A DNA stretch of 64,000 nucleotides from Paenibacillus peoriae (lineage in GTDB: Bacteria > Bacillota > Bacilli > Paenibacillales > Paenibacillaceae), in the NCBI RefSeq assembly GCF_022531965.1, contig NZ_CP092831.1, positions 2,985,001-3,049,000 on the forward strand, written 5' to 3'. Position numbers and translations under genes: made by a program. The notes under the pieces were generated by a model. That model was not told the origin of the DNA. It saw only the letters and a program-made list of their open reading frames with translations, and searched no databases. Below, piece after piece: positions 25,422 to 34,284 of the stretch (within the stretch, counting starts at the first letter, position 1; every line of letters begins with the position of its first letter).

Positions 25422-25444
25422 TAAAGCGTAAAAATTACGATTAC
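25422..25444 (+). promoter_or_regulatory. Zur-box-like operator ahead of the ABC-MATE operon
   Basis: The core GCGTAAAAATTACGA (25426-25440) matches 13 of 14 defined positions of the Bacillus Zur core TCGTAATNATTACGA, and the flanks also agree partly. It lies 20 bp upstream of the TTG start of the binding-protein gene and about 9 bp past a TATGAT hexamer (25408-25413), a position suited to repression by zinc-loaded Zur. Confidence 0.7.
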
Positions 25445-25463
25445 TATTAAGGAGGACTCCCTG

Positions 25464-26999
25464 TTGTTTAAGCGTTCTTATTTTAAACTATTTATACCTG
25501 CGGTAATGGCGGTGATGATGGTAGCCTGCGCTTCATCTCCGTCAGCTTCACCCTCTCCATCTGCTGCACCACAAGATAAAAGTGTCACCTTATTGTTCAA
25601 CGTGCAAAGTCCTACTATAGACCCCCATTCAGATGTAAATTACACAGCTGTTCGTGCTGGGGTAAGTGAAACACTGATCAAAGTGAACAAGGATCTTAAG
25701 CTGGAAGCTTGGCTTGCAGACAAATGGAACAGCAAGGACGGACAGCACTGGACCTTCAACATCCGATCAGGTGTGAACTTCCACAGCGGTAAAGCCGTCA
25801 ATGCTGCTGCTGTCAAAGCCTCTTTGGAAAGAGCATTAAAGCTCAATCCATCGGTCAAAAATGCGCTACATATCCGTGATATTCATGCGGATGGACAGAT
25901 TTTGACCATTACGACAGACAAGCCTTTTCCGGAATTTGTATCTGAGCTGGTTCATCCAAATACGGCTATTATAGACACCACAGTTACAGGTGACCTCCCA
26001 TCAGGAACAGGGCCGTTCAAGGTTACCAGTTTTCGTGCTGGAAGTGAATTAAATTTAGATCGCAATAAACAATATTGGAACGGTGAAGTAAAGTTGAAGC
26101 ATGCCAAATTCATGTTTAACGAAGACGCCAATGCACGTCAGCTTGCTTTTCAAGCCAAAACTGCTGATATTGTGTATCGCCCGCCACTTGAAAGCCTAGA
26201 GCTATTGAAAGCTGATTCTACCGTTAAGGTTGACTCACTTCCTAGTTTGCGAACGCATCAACTTATTTACAATATGAACAATAACGATCTGAAAAAGACG
26301 GCTGTGCGTAAGGCATTCGATAACCTGATCAACCGTGATGAGATTGCTAGCGGTATCATGTCCGGCCAGGGAACCCCTGCTCAAGGGCCATTCTTGCCCG
26401 ACTTTCCATTTTCGCCGGAATATATTACGAAAAAATTTGATTTAAATGCTGCACGAGAAGGCTTCAAGCAAGCTGGATATACAGTGCAGAACGGAAAAGT
26501 TGCAGCCCCTGACGGCAAGCCGCTTCAACTTACATTACTAACTTACCAGTCGAGAGCGGAACTTCCACTCATTTCCCAGCTGATTCAGGCTAATGCTAAA
26601 GAACTTGGCATTACGATTGATATCCGTCAGGTTGATAATATTGACGAATATCTTGCCGCTCATCAGGATTGGGATTTAGCGACTTATAGTAGCATTACAG
26701 CCCCGCGCGGCGATGCAAGCTATTTTCTAAATGCGGCTTACATGCCTGAAGGAGCACTAAATTATGGGCGTGTGCATGTACCGGAACTCACGAGTATGAT
26801 TTCACAGCTGAACACAACCGTGAATGAGGAACAACGCAACAAGCTGGCGCTGAAAGCTGTCACACTGATTGACCAAGAAAATCTGCAATCCTTTCTGGTC
26901 CATCCAAACAACGTAGTGGCCTATCGCGATTACGTACATAACTGGGTAACTAGCCAAAGTGAATATTACTTGCTAACCCAGGACCTGGATGTGAACTAG
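25464..26999 (+). CDS. Lipoprotein solute-binding protein, peptide/nickel/metallophore (SBP_bac_5) type
   Basis: A protein of 511 residues starting at a TTG with AAGGAGG 8 bases upstream. It has a lipoprotein signal with lipobox MMVAC (Cys22), a Ser/Pro linker and a family-5 binding domain (DPHSDVNYTAVRAGVSETLIK, then WTFNIRSGVNFHSGK and SGTGPFKVTSF). Family 5 includes DppA, OppA, NikA and CntA. The NikA/CntA side is favoured because the whole operon lies behind a Zur-box-like site, so the ligand is probably a zinc or nickel complex such as an opine-type metallophore. No metallophore biosynthesis gene is present here. It is the first gene of a six-gene operon. Confidence 0.87.
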   Translation: MFKRSYFKLFIPAVMAVMMVACASSPSASPSPSAAPQDKSVTLLFNVQSPTIDPHSDVNYTAVRAGVSETLIKVNKDLKLEAWLADKWNSKDGQHWTFNIRSGVNFHSGKAVNAAAVKASLERALKLNPSVKNALHIRDIHADGQILTITTDKPFPEFVSELVHPNTAIIDTTVTGDLPSGTGPFKVTSFRAGSELNLDRNKQYWNGEVKLKHAKFMFNEDANARQLAFQAKTADIVYRPPLESLELLKADSTVKVDSLPSLRTHQLIYNMNNNDLKKTAVRKAFDNLINRDEIASGIMSGQGTPAQGPFLPDFPFSPEYITKKFDLNAAREGFKQAGYTVQNGKVAAPDGKPLQLTLLTYQSRAELPLISQLIQANAKELGITIDIRQVDNIDEYLAAHQDWDLATYSSITAPRGDASYFLNAAYMPEGALNYGRVHVPELTSMISQLNTTVNEEQRNKLALKAVTLIDQENLQSFLVHPNNVVAYRDYVHNWVTSQSEYYLLTQDLDVN

Positions 27000-27000
27000 C

Positions 27001-27945
27001 ATGTTCAAATCCATGGCCAAAAAGTTTCTTGAACTAGTTTTGTTCTTTCTTATTCTTTCCTTTGTGAGCTTCTGTCTGCTTAAGCTTGTTCCGGGCGATC
27101 CCGTCCGGAGCATTCTCCGAGTCGATGATGTAGCTGTGTCCAATCAGCAAATTACGGATATGCGCAGCCAACTAGGGCTGGACCAACCATTACCTGTGCA
27201 ATATGGTAAGTGGCTGGTTCAGTTGCTTCAGTTTGATTTTGGACAATCTTATTTAACCCATCGTCCGGTATTCACAGAGTTTATGGAAAAACTGCCTTAT
27301 ACACTGCTGCTGACCGGCGGCTCCCTGTTCATTATGCTGCTGATAGCTCTCCCGCTGGGAACAATGGCGGCGCTCTACCGTAACCGCTGGATTGACAGCG
27401 CCAGTCGTGTGTTTGCCTTAATCGGCTCCTCGATTCCCAGCTTTTGGCTGGGGCTTTTGTTTATCGAATGGTTTGCAGTTAAATTGCGCATTTTGCCGTC
27501 TATGGGCGAAGGAACCGCTTTTCATTTGGTACTCCCGTCTCTTACCTTAGGATTGGCAATGGCGGCCGTTTATGTACGAATGATCCGCGCAAGTCTGATT
27601 GAAAGCTCGGGGCAAGACTTTATCAAAGCGGCGCAAGCGCGTGGCATCAGCCCCATCCGCATTTTTTTCAGACATATGCTTCGTCACAGTCTAGTTCCAC
27701 TCATTACGGTATTCAGTGAGAGTATAGGCAGTCTACTGGGAGGCACAGTCGTAATTGAAGTGCTATTCGCCTATCCGGGACTGGGAAAATGGATTGTGGA
27801 TGCCATTGCTGCAAGGGATTACCCCATAATTCAGGGCTATACCGTATTTATGGCTGTATTCATTGTATGTATCAATATTTTGGTAGAGCTGTCCTACCGT
27901 TGGGTCAATCCTGAAATCGCTTTGAAGGAGAAACGTTTATCATGA
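27001..27945 (+). CDS. ABC permease, NikB/DppB type
   Basis: A protein of 314 residues with six predicted membrane spans and the DppB-family N-terminus LVPGDPVRSIL. The EAA-like loop KAAQARGISPIRIFFRHMLRHSLVPLI, which docks on the ATPase, is near residues 203-229. It starts 1 bp after the binding-protein stop, and its end overlaps the next permease by 4 bp (ATGA), so the two permeases are translationally coupled. It forms half of the inner-membrane channel for the ligand delivered by the upstream lipoprotein. Confidence 0.9.
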   Translation: MFKSMAKKFLELVLFFLILSFVSFCLLKLVPGDPVRSILRVDDVAVSNQQITDMRSQLGLDQPLPVQYGKWLVQLLQFDFGQSYLTHRPVFTEFMEKLPYTLLLTGGSLFIMLLIALPLGTMAALYRNRWIDSASRVFALIGSSIPSFWLGLLFIEWFAVKLRILPSMGEGTAFHLVLPSLTLGLAMAAVYVRMIRASLIESSGQDFIKAAQARGISPIRIFFRHMLRHSLVPLITVFSESIGSLLGGTVVIEVLFAYPGLGKWIVDAIAARDYPIIQGYTVFMAVFIVCINILVELSYRWVNPEIALKEKRLS

Positions 27946-28796
27946 TAAAATCCGTACATGCGGAAAACGGGCAGCTCACTAGAACGCGATTGTCCAAAAC
28001 ATGGATCGTGTCGCTCTCCATCCTGCTCATTCTTTCAGCAATTACAGTCGTTCCGTTTCTTGTACCGCAAGATCCGTATCGTATCCAGATGGGGAATCGA
28101 CTACAATCGATCAGCGCTACGCACTGGCTGGGAACGGATCATTTGGGCAGAGATGTACTATCGAGAGTCATAGCTGGACTTCGGACGACTGTCGGAACCA
28201 GTTTGTTGATTTTGGCAGTTTCGCTGGTTGTCGGGGTCCCTCTTGGTCTGTTTTCAGGATTTATTGGAGGCTGGATGGATCGTGTATTCAAGCGGGTGGT
28301 CGATGCCTTCATGACATTACCAGATTATATTTTTGCCATTGTGCTGAGCGGTTTGCTCGGACCAGGCTTAGTAAATCTTATTTTCGCGGTGACGGCGGTA
28401 AAATGGGTTGGTTATGCACGCCTAGTCCGTAGTACCGTGCTGGCTGAAAAGCAAAAGGATTACATTTCGTTATCCATACTGGCGGGTACCTCCTCCCTGC
28501 GGATTGTCATGCGGCATATTCTCCCCCATGCCATTGGGAATGTTCTTGTGCTGGCTACGCTGGATATCGGCAAAATCATTTTAATGATTGCCTCCCTATC
28601 TTTTTTGGGCTTAGGTCCACAGCCGCCAATTCCGGAATGGGGTACTATGTTGAATGAAGGACGAGCGTATTTTCAAATGGCTCCCCACCTGATGCTGGTT
28701 CCTGGGATAGCTGTCGTGCTAACCGTGCTACTGGCAAACGTATTTGGAGATAAACTACGCGACCGTTATGATGTTAAAACCCGGACAGAGGAGTGA
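27942..28796 (+). CDS. ABC permease, NikC/DppC type
   Basis: A protein of 284 residues. It has the DppC-family signature HWLGTDHLGRDVLSRVIAGLRTT after TM1, six membrane spans, and the EAA-like loop SILAGTSSLRIVMRHILPHAIGNVLV. It overlaps the NikB-like gene by 4 bp at its start. Its stop lies just ahead of the first ATPase gene, whose ribosome binding site is inside the end of this gene. It forms the second half of the membrane channel. Confidence 0.9.
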   Translation: MIKSVHAENGQLTRTRLSKTWIVSLSILLILSAITVVPFLVPQDPYRIQMGNRLQSISATHWLGTDHLGRDVLSRVIAGLRTTVGTSLLILAVSLVVGVPLGLFSGFIGGWMDRVFKRVVDAFMTLPDYIFAIVLSGLLGPGLVNLIFAVTAVKWVGYARLVRSTVLAEKQKDYISLSILAGTSSLRIVMRHILPHAIGNVLVLATLDIGKIILMIASLSFLGLGPQPPIPEWGTMLNEGRAYFQMAPHLMLVPGIAVVLTVLLANVFGDKLRDRYDVKTRTEE

Positions 28797-28804
28797 ATTG
28801 GCAC

Positions 28805-29641
28805 ATGCTGACTATTGAAGGCTTAACGATTCGGACCAATGTAAAAACGATTGTAGAGCAACTGGAGCTTGCCGTTCGTCCGGGGGAATGGTGTGCTCTT
28901 GCCGGCGAAAGTGGTAGCGGCAAAAGCATGACGGCGTTCGCTATCGGCGGCCTTCTCCCCTCTTCTGTTACAGCGGAAGGTATCATTGCGTGGAAGGACA
29001 ATAATTTACTAGATCTACCCGCTAAACAAAGGCGCTCTTTGCTTGGCAGTGAAATATCCTACATTTTTCAAGACTACCACGGGGCTTTCACCCCCTTTCT
29101 GCGTGTAGGCAGCCAACTGGACGAGCTGATGCGCGCCCATGGCAAGCAAGATCGCAAGGCGCGCAAGCAGCGCTGTATCGAGGTGCTGGAGCGCGTACAG
29201 CTTCCCGCCGAGCGTGTGTACCGCAGCTATCCGTTCCAACTCAGCGGCGGTCAATTGCAACGGGCAGCTATTGCGGCTGCACTCCTGCTGGAGCCGAAGC
29301 TGCTTATTGCCGACGAGCCTACAACAGCGTTGGATACGCTCACAGCTCATCGGGTGCTGCAGCTCATTGATCATATCCGGATGGAAACGGGCATTTCCGT
29401 CTTGTGGATCACTCACGACCTACGTCATGTACGCAAGTATGCAGATCGAATCGCAGTGATGCGCGAAGGTTCACTGGTTGAAATAGGTGAAACGCAAGCG
29501 GTGCTGAACCATCCGGACCACCCGTATACTCGTCGTCTATTGGCAGCTATTCCGCCGCTGTCTCCGGGCGCTCCAGCACGTTTACCTTACAACAGCACTG
29601 AAGAACAGAACGCAATGGAAAGGAGCGCTGTACATGAATAA
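28805..29641 (+). CDS. ABC ATPase, NikD/DppD/OppD type
   Basis: A protein of about 278 residues with Walker A AGESGSGKSM, Q-loop FQDYHGAFTP, signature LSGGQLQRAAIAAAL, Walker B LLIADEPTTALD and switch His in WITHDLRHV. The C-terminal extension with HPYTRRLLAAIPPL is typical of peptide/nickel importer ATPases. Here PYTRRL lies near residue 243. Start choice: the ATG at 28805 sits about 11 bases after GAGGAG, while a GTG at 28793 in the same frame overlaps that site. It pairs with the next ATPase to form the heterodimer that drives import. Confidence 0.88.
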   Translation: MLTIEGLTIRTNVKTIVEQLELAVRPGEWCALAGESGSGKSMTAFAIGGLLPSSVTAEGIIAWKDNNLLDLPAKQRRSLLGSEISYIFQDYHGAFTPFLRVGSQLDELMRAHGKQDRKARKQRCIEVLERVQLPAERVYRSYPFQLSGGQLQRAAIAAALLLEPKLLIADEPTTALDTLTAHRVLQLIDHIRMETGISVLWITHDLRHVRKYADRIAVMREGSLVEIGETQAVLNHPDHPYTRRLLAAIPPLSPGAPARLPYNSTEEQNAMERSAVHE

Positions 29642-30476
29642 TCAAGCCGCCTGCGCTCAGCGGCAAGCCACGTCTCATCCTGTCGTGACCGTCTCCGGTT
29701 TGACGAAGGCTTACACTGGAGGCAAAACGGTGCTGAAAGATGTTGCTCTGTCGATCTCCCCTCGAGAATGTCTGGGCATTGTCGGGGAAAGCGGCAGTGG
29801 GAAAAGCACACTCGCTCGCTGTATATTGACATTGGACCCATTTGATCAAGGTGAGCTTAGACTGGATGGGCAGTCTATCAAGGGATTAAAGCGGAGCGAA
29901 TTAAAACGGATTCGCAGCAGGCTGGGTGCAGTTTTTCAACATCCATCTGCGGCTTTGAACCCCAGACTAACCATCCTGCAATCCCTGCTGGAGCCACTGG
30001 ACCAGCTTAAGTACTATGTTCCTTCCTTTATGGCGGGTATGTCCTCAGAACGTCGGGATATAGCAGAACATTTGCTTGATATGGTAAAGCTTCCAGCCAG
30101 CTATCTGGACAAGTTTCCACATCAGCTTAGCGGTGGGGAAAAGCAGCGTGTAACCATCGCACGTGCCATCAGCACAGAGCCGGATTTTATCGTATTGGAC
30201 GAGCCAACAGCAAGTCTGGATGTGACCACACAAGCCACTGTTTTAAATCTGCTCAAGGATTTGCAGGATGAGCTAGGATTGGCTTATCTGTTTATCTCAC
30301 ATGATCTGGCGGCTGTGTACTTTATGAGTGATCGAATCATGGTCATGAAAGAAGGCAGTGTGCTTGAGCATTTTCCCAAGGAAGCATTATTTCATTCGGA
30401 TCGCCATCCCTATACACAATCATTACTGGAGGTTTTTTCAACATGTTGCCTTCCCACCGAGCCTATCTTGCTTTAG
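29634..30476 (+). CDS. ABC ATPase, NikE/DppF/OppF type
   Basis: A protein of 280 residues with Walker A VGESGSGKSTLA, Q-loop FQHPSAALNP, signature LSGGEKQRVTIARAI, Walker B FIVLDEPTASLD and H-loop FISHDLAAV. The start overlaps the previous ATPase by 8 bp. The 3' end overlaps the MATE gene by 34 bp, so export and import genes are locked in one message. The C-terminal HPYTQSLLEVF is the usual family tail. The CxxCxC-type iron-sulfur motif seen in some OppD/F ATPases is not present. Confidence 0.88.
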   Translation: MNNQAACAQRQATSHPVVTVSGLTKAYTGGKTVLKDVALSISPRECLGIVGESGSGKSTLARCILTLDPFDQGELRLDGQSIKGLKRSELKRIRSRLGAVFQHPSAALNPRLTILQSLLEPLDQLKYYVPSFMAGMSSERRDIAEHLLDMVKLPASYLDKFPHQLSGGEKQRVTIARAISTEPDFIVLDEPTASLDVTTQATVLNLLKDLQDELGLAYLFISHDLAAVYFMSDRIMVMKEGSVLEHFPKEALFHSDRHPYTQSLLEVFSTCCLPTEPILL

Positions 30477-31753
30477 CTATCCCATTAATTATTTCGACGA
30501 TTACAACCCCACTACTCGGTGCGGTGGATACAGCTGTAATCGGTCATTTGAGCCATTCCGCGTATTTAGGCGGTGTAGCAGTGGGCACTCTTATTTTCAA
30601 TACTTTATATTGGCTGTTTGGCTTTCTACGAGTCAGTACATCAGCTTTCACGGCCCAAGCCACGGGGGCACAAAATAATGACCAGGGCATAGCTGCTCTC
30701 ATGCGCCCACTGGCCATTGCTTTACTCATTGGTGCGGTATTCATTGTGTTACAAAAGCCCATTCTGTTAGCTTCTCTGCAACTAATCCATCCGGCTCAGG
30801 ATGTGGCGGCGCAGGCAGCAATTTATTTTAACATTCGTATCTGGGGAGCTCCTCTTACATTAGTGAACTATGTGCTGCTCGGCTGGCTGATGGGATTATC
30901 CCGTGTGAAGGCTACATTATTTTTGCAAATTACAATGAACGTAATCAATATGGTATTAGCTATTGTATTTACACAGATCATGCATTGGAATGTCACTGGT
31001 GTAGCAAGCGCTACTCTGATTGCGGAAGTTTTTGCATGTATATTGGGTCTCGTTCTGGTGTTCCGCTCATCGATTTGGAGAGAATGGAAGCAAAGCGGAC
31101 AGATGAATTGGCGAGGATGGTTTGGAGCTTCAGAGTTGAAAAGTGTCATGGCAACAAACCTTGATCTTATGATCCGTACAGCCTGTCTGCTGACGATGTT
31201 TAATCTGTTTACGGCGCGCAGTGCGAGCTTTGGAACCGATCAATTGGCGGCAAACGCTATTTTGTTGCAGATCCATTACATTATGGCTTACTTTTTTGAT
31301 GGGTTCGCCAACGCCAGTAGCATCATGACGGGTCAGGCTCGGGGTGCCGGGGATCGTAAAATGCTGCAAAGAGTTATTCACTTGTCCTGGTTCTGGACAC
31401 TGGTGACCAGCGTAGTGACGGGAGGATTGTATTTCGCACTGAAAGAGCCGCTTATCTCACTATTTACGGGTAATGCTACAGTGATTAGTCTTACAGGCCC
31501 TTATAATGGATGGCTTGTGATCTTTCCGCTGGCAGCCGGGCTGGGACTGGTATTCTACGGTGTGTTTACGGGAATGACGGTAACGTATCCCATTCGTAAT
31601 TCGATGCTGATTTCATTGCTCTGCTTTTTGATCGCTCTCTTCTGGTGCGTTCCCCATTATGGGAATCACGGGCTTTGGCTATCCTTTATCGTATTTGCAC
31701 TAGGACGGTCACTGTTTCTTGTAATCTATTTACCTCGCTTGCAGAGGATATAG
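30443..31753 (+). CDS. MATE-family efflux transporter, DinF subgroup
   Basis: A protein of 436 residues with 12 predicted membrane spans and internal twofold symmetry: LAIPLIISTITTPLLGAVDTAVIGHL in repeat one, and TNLDLMIRTACLLTMFNLFTARSASFGTDQLAANAIL in repeat two. The DinF subgroup exports cationic drugs and metabolites using H+ or Na+. Its gene begins inside the upstream ATPase gene (GGAGG ahead of the ATG), so it is part of the Zur-box operon. In that setting it might export a metallophore or a toxic ligand. That is inference from context. Confidence 0.88.
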   Translation: MLPSHRAYLALAIPLIISTITTPLLGAVDTAVIGHLSHSAYLGGVAVGTLIFNTLYWLFGFLRVSTSAFTAQATGAQNNDQGIAALMRPLAIALLIGAVFIVLQKPILLASLQLIHPAQDVAAQAAIYFNIRIWGAPLTLVNYVLLGWLMGLSRVKATLFLQITMNVINMVLAIVFTQIMHWNVTGVASATLIAEVFACILGLVLVFRSSIWREWKQSGQMNWRGWFGASELKSVMATNLDLMIRTACLLTMFNLFTARSASFGTDQLAANAILLQIHYIMAYFFDGFANASSIMTGQARGAGDRKMLQRVIHLSWFWTLVTSVVTGGLYFALKEPLISLFTGNATVISLTGPYNGWLVIFPLAAGLGLVFYGVFTGMTVTYPIRNSMLISLLCFLIALFWCVPHYGNHGLWLSFIVFALGRSLFLVIYLPRLQRI

Positions 31754-31783
31754 CAGCACCTGATTTACATCGCTCTCAAAAAC

Positions 31784-31828
31784 AAAGGATGTCCCATCCA
31801 CCATGTACGTGGTGTTGGGACATCCTTT
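31784..31828 (+). terminator. Bidirectional terminator between MATE and catalase genes
   Basis: A 13-bp perfect stem AAAGGATGTCCCA / TGGGACATCCTTT. The loop itself can pair (CCATGTACGTGG). T's follow on the plus strand and T-rich sequence follows on the minus strand, so it ends both convergent transcripts. Confidence 0.9.
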
Positions 31829-31874
31829 TATTATTTATTCATACGGCTTTCAGGTTAGGAGTTTGCAGATACCT

Positions 31875-33332
31875 CTACTCGCCTTGAGGAACGGTCAAGC
31901 CTAAACCTTCGGCTACACGGCGTCCGTATTCAGGATCAGCTTTGTAGAAATGTCCGATCTGACGCAGTTTGATTTCATCACTTTCTACGGGCTTCATCGC
32001 ATTTACGATGTTTCGGACCAGGCGTGCACGCTCTTCTTCACTGAGCAAGCGGTATAGGTCGCCCGGTTGTGTGTAGTGATCATGATGATCGTAGGCTACG
32101 CTTTGAGCTTCGCCAGACACTTCAAAAGGAGCCATTTTGTGCGCAGGTGATTCTTTGGGTCCACCGAGACTATTAGGCTCGTAATAGACAGATCCTCCGC
32201 CATTGCTGTCACTGCGCAATGCACCATCGCGTTGGTAGTTGTGAACTTCCGCATGCGGACGGTTGATCGGCAACGAATTATGATTTGCACCTACACGGTA
32301 GCGATGTGCATCGCCGTAGGCAAACAGGCGTCCTTGCAACATTTTATCCGGGGATGCCTCAATACCAGGAACAAATGAACCCGGGGAGAATGTCGCCTGC
32401 TCTACCTCAGCAAAATAGTTCTCAGGATTGCGATCCAGCACCATGCGTCCAACCTCGATCAGCGGGTAATCCTTTTGAGACCATACTTTTGTCACATCAA
32501 ATGGATCAAAGCGATACGTATCTGCATCTTCTACCGGCATAATCTGCACATGAAGTTTCCATGCAGGAAAATCACCTTTTTTGATGGCATTAAACAAATC
32601 TTCTGTATGATAATCCGGATTTTCACCAGCAATTTTCGCAGCCAAATCCACATCAAGATTTTGCACACCTTGCTCTGTTTTAAAATGATATTTCACCCAT
32701 ACTGCCTGTCCTTCGGCATTTACCCACTTGAACGTGTGACTACCGAAACCATGCATATGTCTAAGAGTAGCTGGAATACCGCGGTCAGACATTAGAATAC
32801 TTACCTGATGCAGCGATTCAGGAGATAAGGACCAGAAATCCCAGACCGCATTCGGGTTTTTCAGATGGGTTTGGGGATGGCGTTTTTGCGTATGAATAAA
32901 GTCAGGAAATTTAATGGCATCCCGAATAAAAAACACAGGTGTATTATTGCCCACGAGATCATAGTTGCCTTCTTCTGTATAAAACTTCACCGCAAAACCA
33001 CGCGGGTCGCGTACAGTATCGGACGAGCCCAGCTCACCCGCCACTGTAGAAAAGCGAATAAACATCGGTGTACGCTTGCCCACCTCAGACAAGAAGCTTG
33101 CTTTTGTATATGCAGACAAATCATTAGTAACTTCAAAATATCCGTGTGCTCCTGCACCTTTTGCATGAACGACGCGTTCCGGCACACGCTCCCGGTTAAA
33201 ATGCGCCAATTTCTCCAGCAGATGCACATCCTGAATTAGTGCGGGACCCCGTGAGCCTGCTGTGATTGAATTTTGATTATCTCCAACAGGAGCGCCCCAG
33301 CTTGTAGTCAGGTTCGTTGGTTGGTTACTCAT
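31875..33332 (-). CDS. katA: Monofunctional heme catalase (small subunit, KatA type)
   Basis: A protein of about 485 residues that converts H2O2 to water and oxygen in the cytoplasm. Visible landmarks are [17 protein letters not shown] (catalytic His in VVHAKG), [41 protein letters not shown], the distal Asn in that region, and [21 protein letters not shown] with the proximal heme Tyr ([10 protein letters not shown]). Start choice: the ATG at 33332 has AGAGGTGA 8 bases upstream; an ATG at 33344 in the same frame lies before that site. A promoter and an exact PerR box lie upstream, so induction by peroxide is expected. Confidence 0.95.
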   Translation of the reverse strand: MSNQPTNLTTSWGAPVGDNQNSITAGSRGPALIQDVHLLEKLAHFNRERVPERVVHAKGAGAHGYFEVTNDLSAYTKASFLSEVGKRTPMFIRFSTVAGELGSSDTVRDPRGFAVKFYTEEGNYDLVGNNTPVFFIRDAIKFPDFIHTQKRHPQTHLKNPNAVWDFWSLSPESLHQVSILMSDRGIPATLRHMHGFGSHTFKWVNAEGQAVWVKYHFKTEQGVQNLDVDLAAKIAGENPDYHTEDLFNAIKKGDFPAWKLHVQIMPVEDADTYRFDPFDVTKVWSQKDYPLIEVGRMVLDRNPENYFAEVEQATFSPGSFVPGIEASPDKMLQGRLFAYGDAHRYRVGANHNSLPINRPHAEVHNYQRDGALRSDSNGGGSVYYEPNSLGGPKESPAHKMAPFEVSGEAQSVAYDHHDHYTQPGDLYRLLSEEERARLVRNIVNAMKPVESDEIKLRQIGHFYKADPEYGRRVAEGLGLTVPQGE

Positions 33333-33377
33333 GATTGAAATCACCTCTTAAATGAATTGGTTGACTATGTGCTTTTT

Positions 33378-33428
33378 ACTATAAGTTGTGCACAAACAAA
33401 AATCAATACTTTTTTATAATAATTATAA
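33378..33428 (-). promoter_or_regulatory. Catalase promoter with exact PerR box
   Basis: On the minus strand TTGATT (33401-33406), a 17-bp spacer and TATAGT (33378-33383) form a sigma-A-like promoter. Just upstream, TTATAATAATTATAA (33414-33428) agrees at every defined position with the Bacillus PerR consensus TTATAATNATTATAA. Catalase is a classic PerR target. Confidence 0.85.
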
Positions 33429-33467
33429 TCTAGGATTTAGAATTAGTTTAAAATCATAAATAAAAAA

Positions 33468-33487
33468 GCAAGCCCTATAAGGCTTGC
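33468..33487 (-). terminator. Terminator of the ADP-ribose/cysC operon
   Basis: A 7-bp stem GCAAGCC / GGCTTGC with loop CTATAA. An A-run on the plus strand gives a U-run on the minus strand after the cysC stop (33623). The remaining 33488-33622 shows nothing else. Confidence 0.8.
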
Positions 33488-33622
33488 CGTATATGCACTA
33501 CTGTATTTATTTACTAATAAGTATGCTTCCATTTTCACGTTCTGTAATGATTCCTTTGATCACTTCTCGAAGTTTTGCCATTGAGGCTTTCAGACAATAT
33601 TCATATAGAATTCATCATAAAA

Positions 33623-34225
33623 TCATAAAAGTAGCTGCTTGCTATCGAGAAAATCCAAGATATCCTGAACCGACGGGATTACCTCCCGCCCTTCAGTGGA
33701 TACGATTAGATCCGGTTCCAACGGTGCTTCATAAGGAGCATCAATCCCCGTAAAATGATGAATTTTTCCGGCGCGCGCTTTCTTGTACATTCCTTTTGGA
33801 TCGCGTCGCTCACATTCCTCCAGGCTGCACTGTATATATATCTCATAGCAACCTTCTTGCTTTAAAATCTCCTTTACCATTTCACGATCTTCACGATAAG
33901 GGGAAATGGTGGCGCAAATGGTTAGGACACCCGCATGTGCCATTAGCTTTGCAACTTCAGCAATACGACGAATATTTTCTTTACGGTCAGCGGGTAGGAA
34001 ACCTAGATTCCGATTTAAACCATGCCGAACATTATCCCCATCCAAAATAAACGTGTGTATGCCTCGTGCATATAACGCTTTTTCAAGTGTGGAGGATACC
34101 GTTGATTTTCCCGAACCAGACAGCCCTGTAAACCAAAGCACCGGACTTTTATGGCCATTCAAAAGCTGACGCGCTTGCTTATCAATATCGGACACATGCC
34201 AGGTTATATTCGAAGATGGTTCCAT
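33623..34225 (-). CDS. cysC: Adenylyl-sulfate (APS) kinase
   Basis: A protein of 200 residues that phosphorylates APS at the 3'-OH to make PAPS. The P-loop is GLSGSGKSTVSSTLEKAL (about 34-51). FILDGDNVRHGLNRNLGF is the APS-binding loop, FLPADRKENIRRIAEVAKL follows, and the lid region is SPYREDREMV. All core CysC motifs are present, so it should be active. Unusually, no sulfate adenylyltransferase, PAPS reductase or sulfate transporter is nearby. It is instead the last gene of an operon of ADP-ribose-handling genes, 59 bp after the PARG-like gene and ending in a terminator. It may be a sulfur gene read through by chance, or it may take part in nucleotide chemistry there. Confidence 0.9.
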   Translation of the reverse strand: MEPSSNITWHVSDIDKQARQLLNGHKSPVLWFTGLSGSGKSTVSSTLEKALYARGIHTFILDGDNVRHGLNRNLGFLPADRKENIRRIAEVAKLMAHAGVLTICATISPYREDREMVKEILKQEGCYEIYIQCSLEECERRDPKGMYKKARAGKIHHFTGIDAPYEAPLEPDLIVSTEGREVIPSVQDILDFLDSKQLLL

Positions 34226-34284
34226 TCAGCACCTTCCTTTTTCATGGGATATTATAGTAAACGATTTAATGCACTGCCTTTACT

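Noticed and set aside
25464..31753. Full opine-metallophore (staphylopine-type) cluster
   Set aside because: The importer and Zur-like box fit, but there are no CntK-, CntL- or CntM-like genes in the window, so only transport can be argued.
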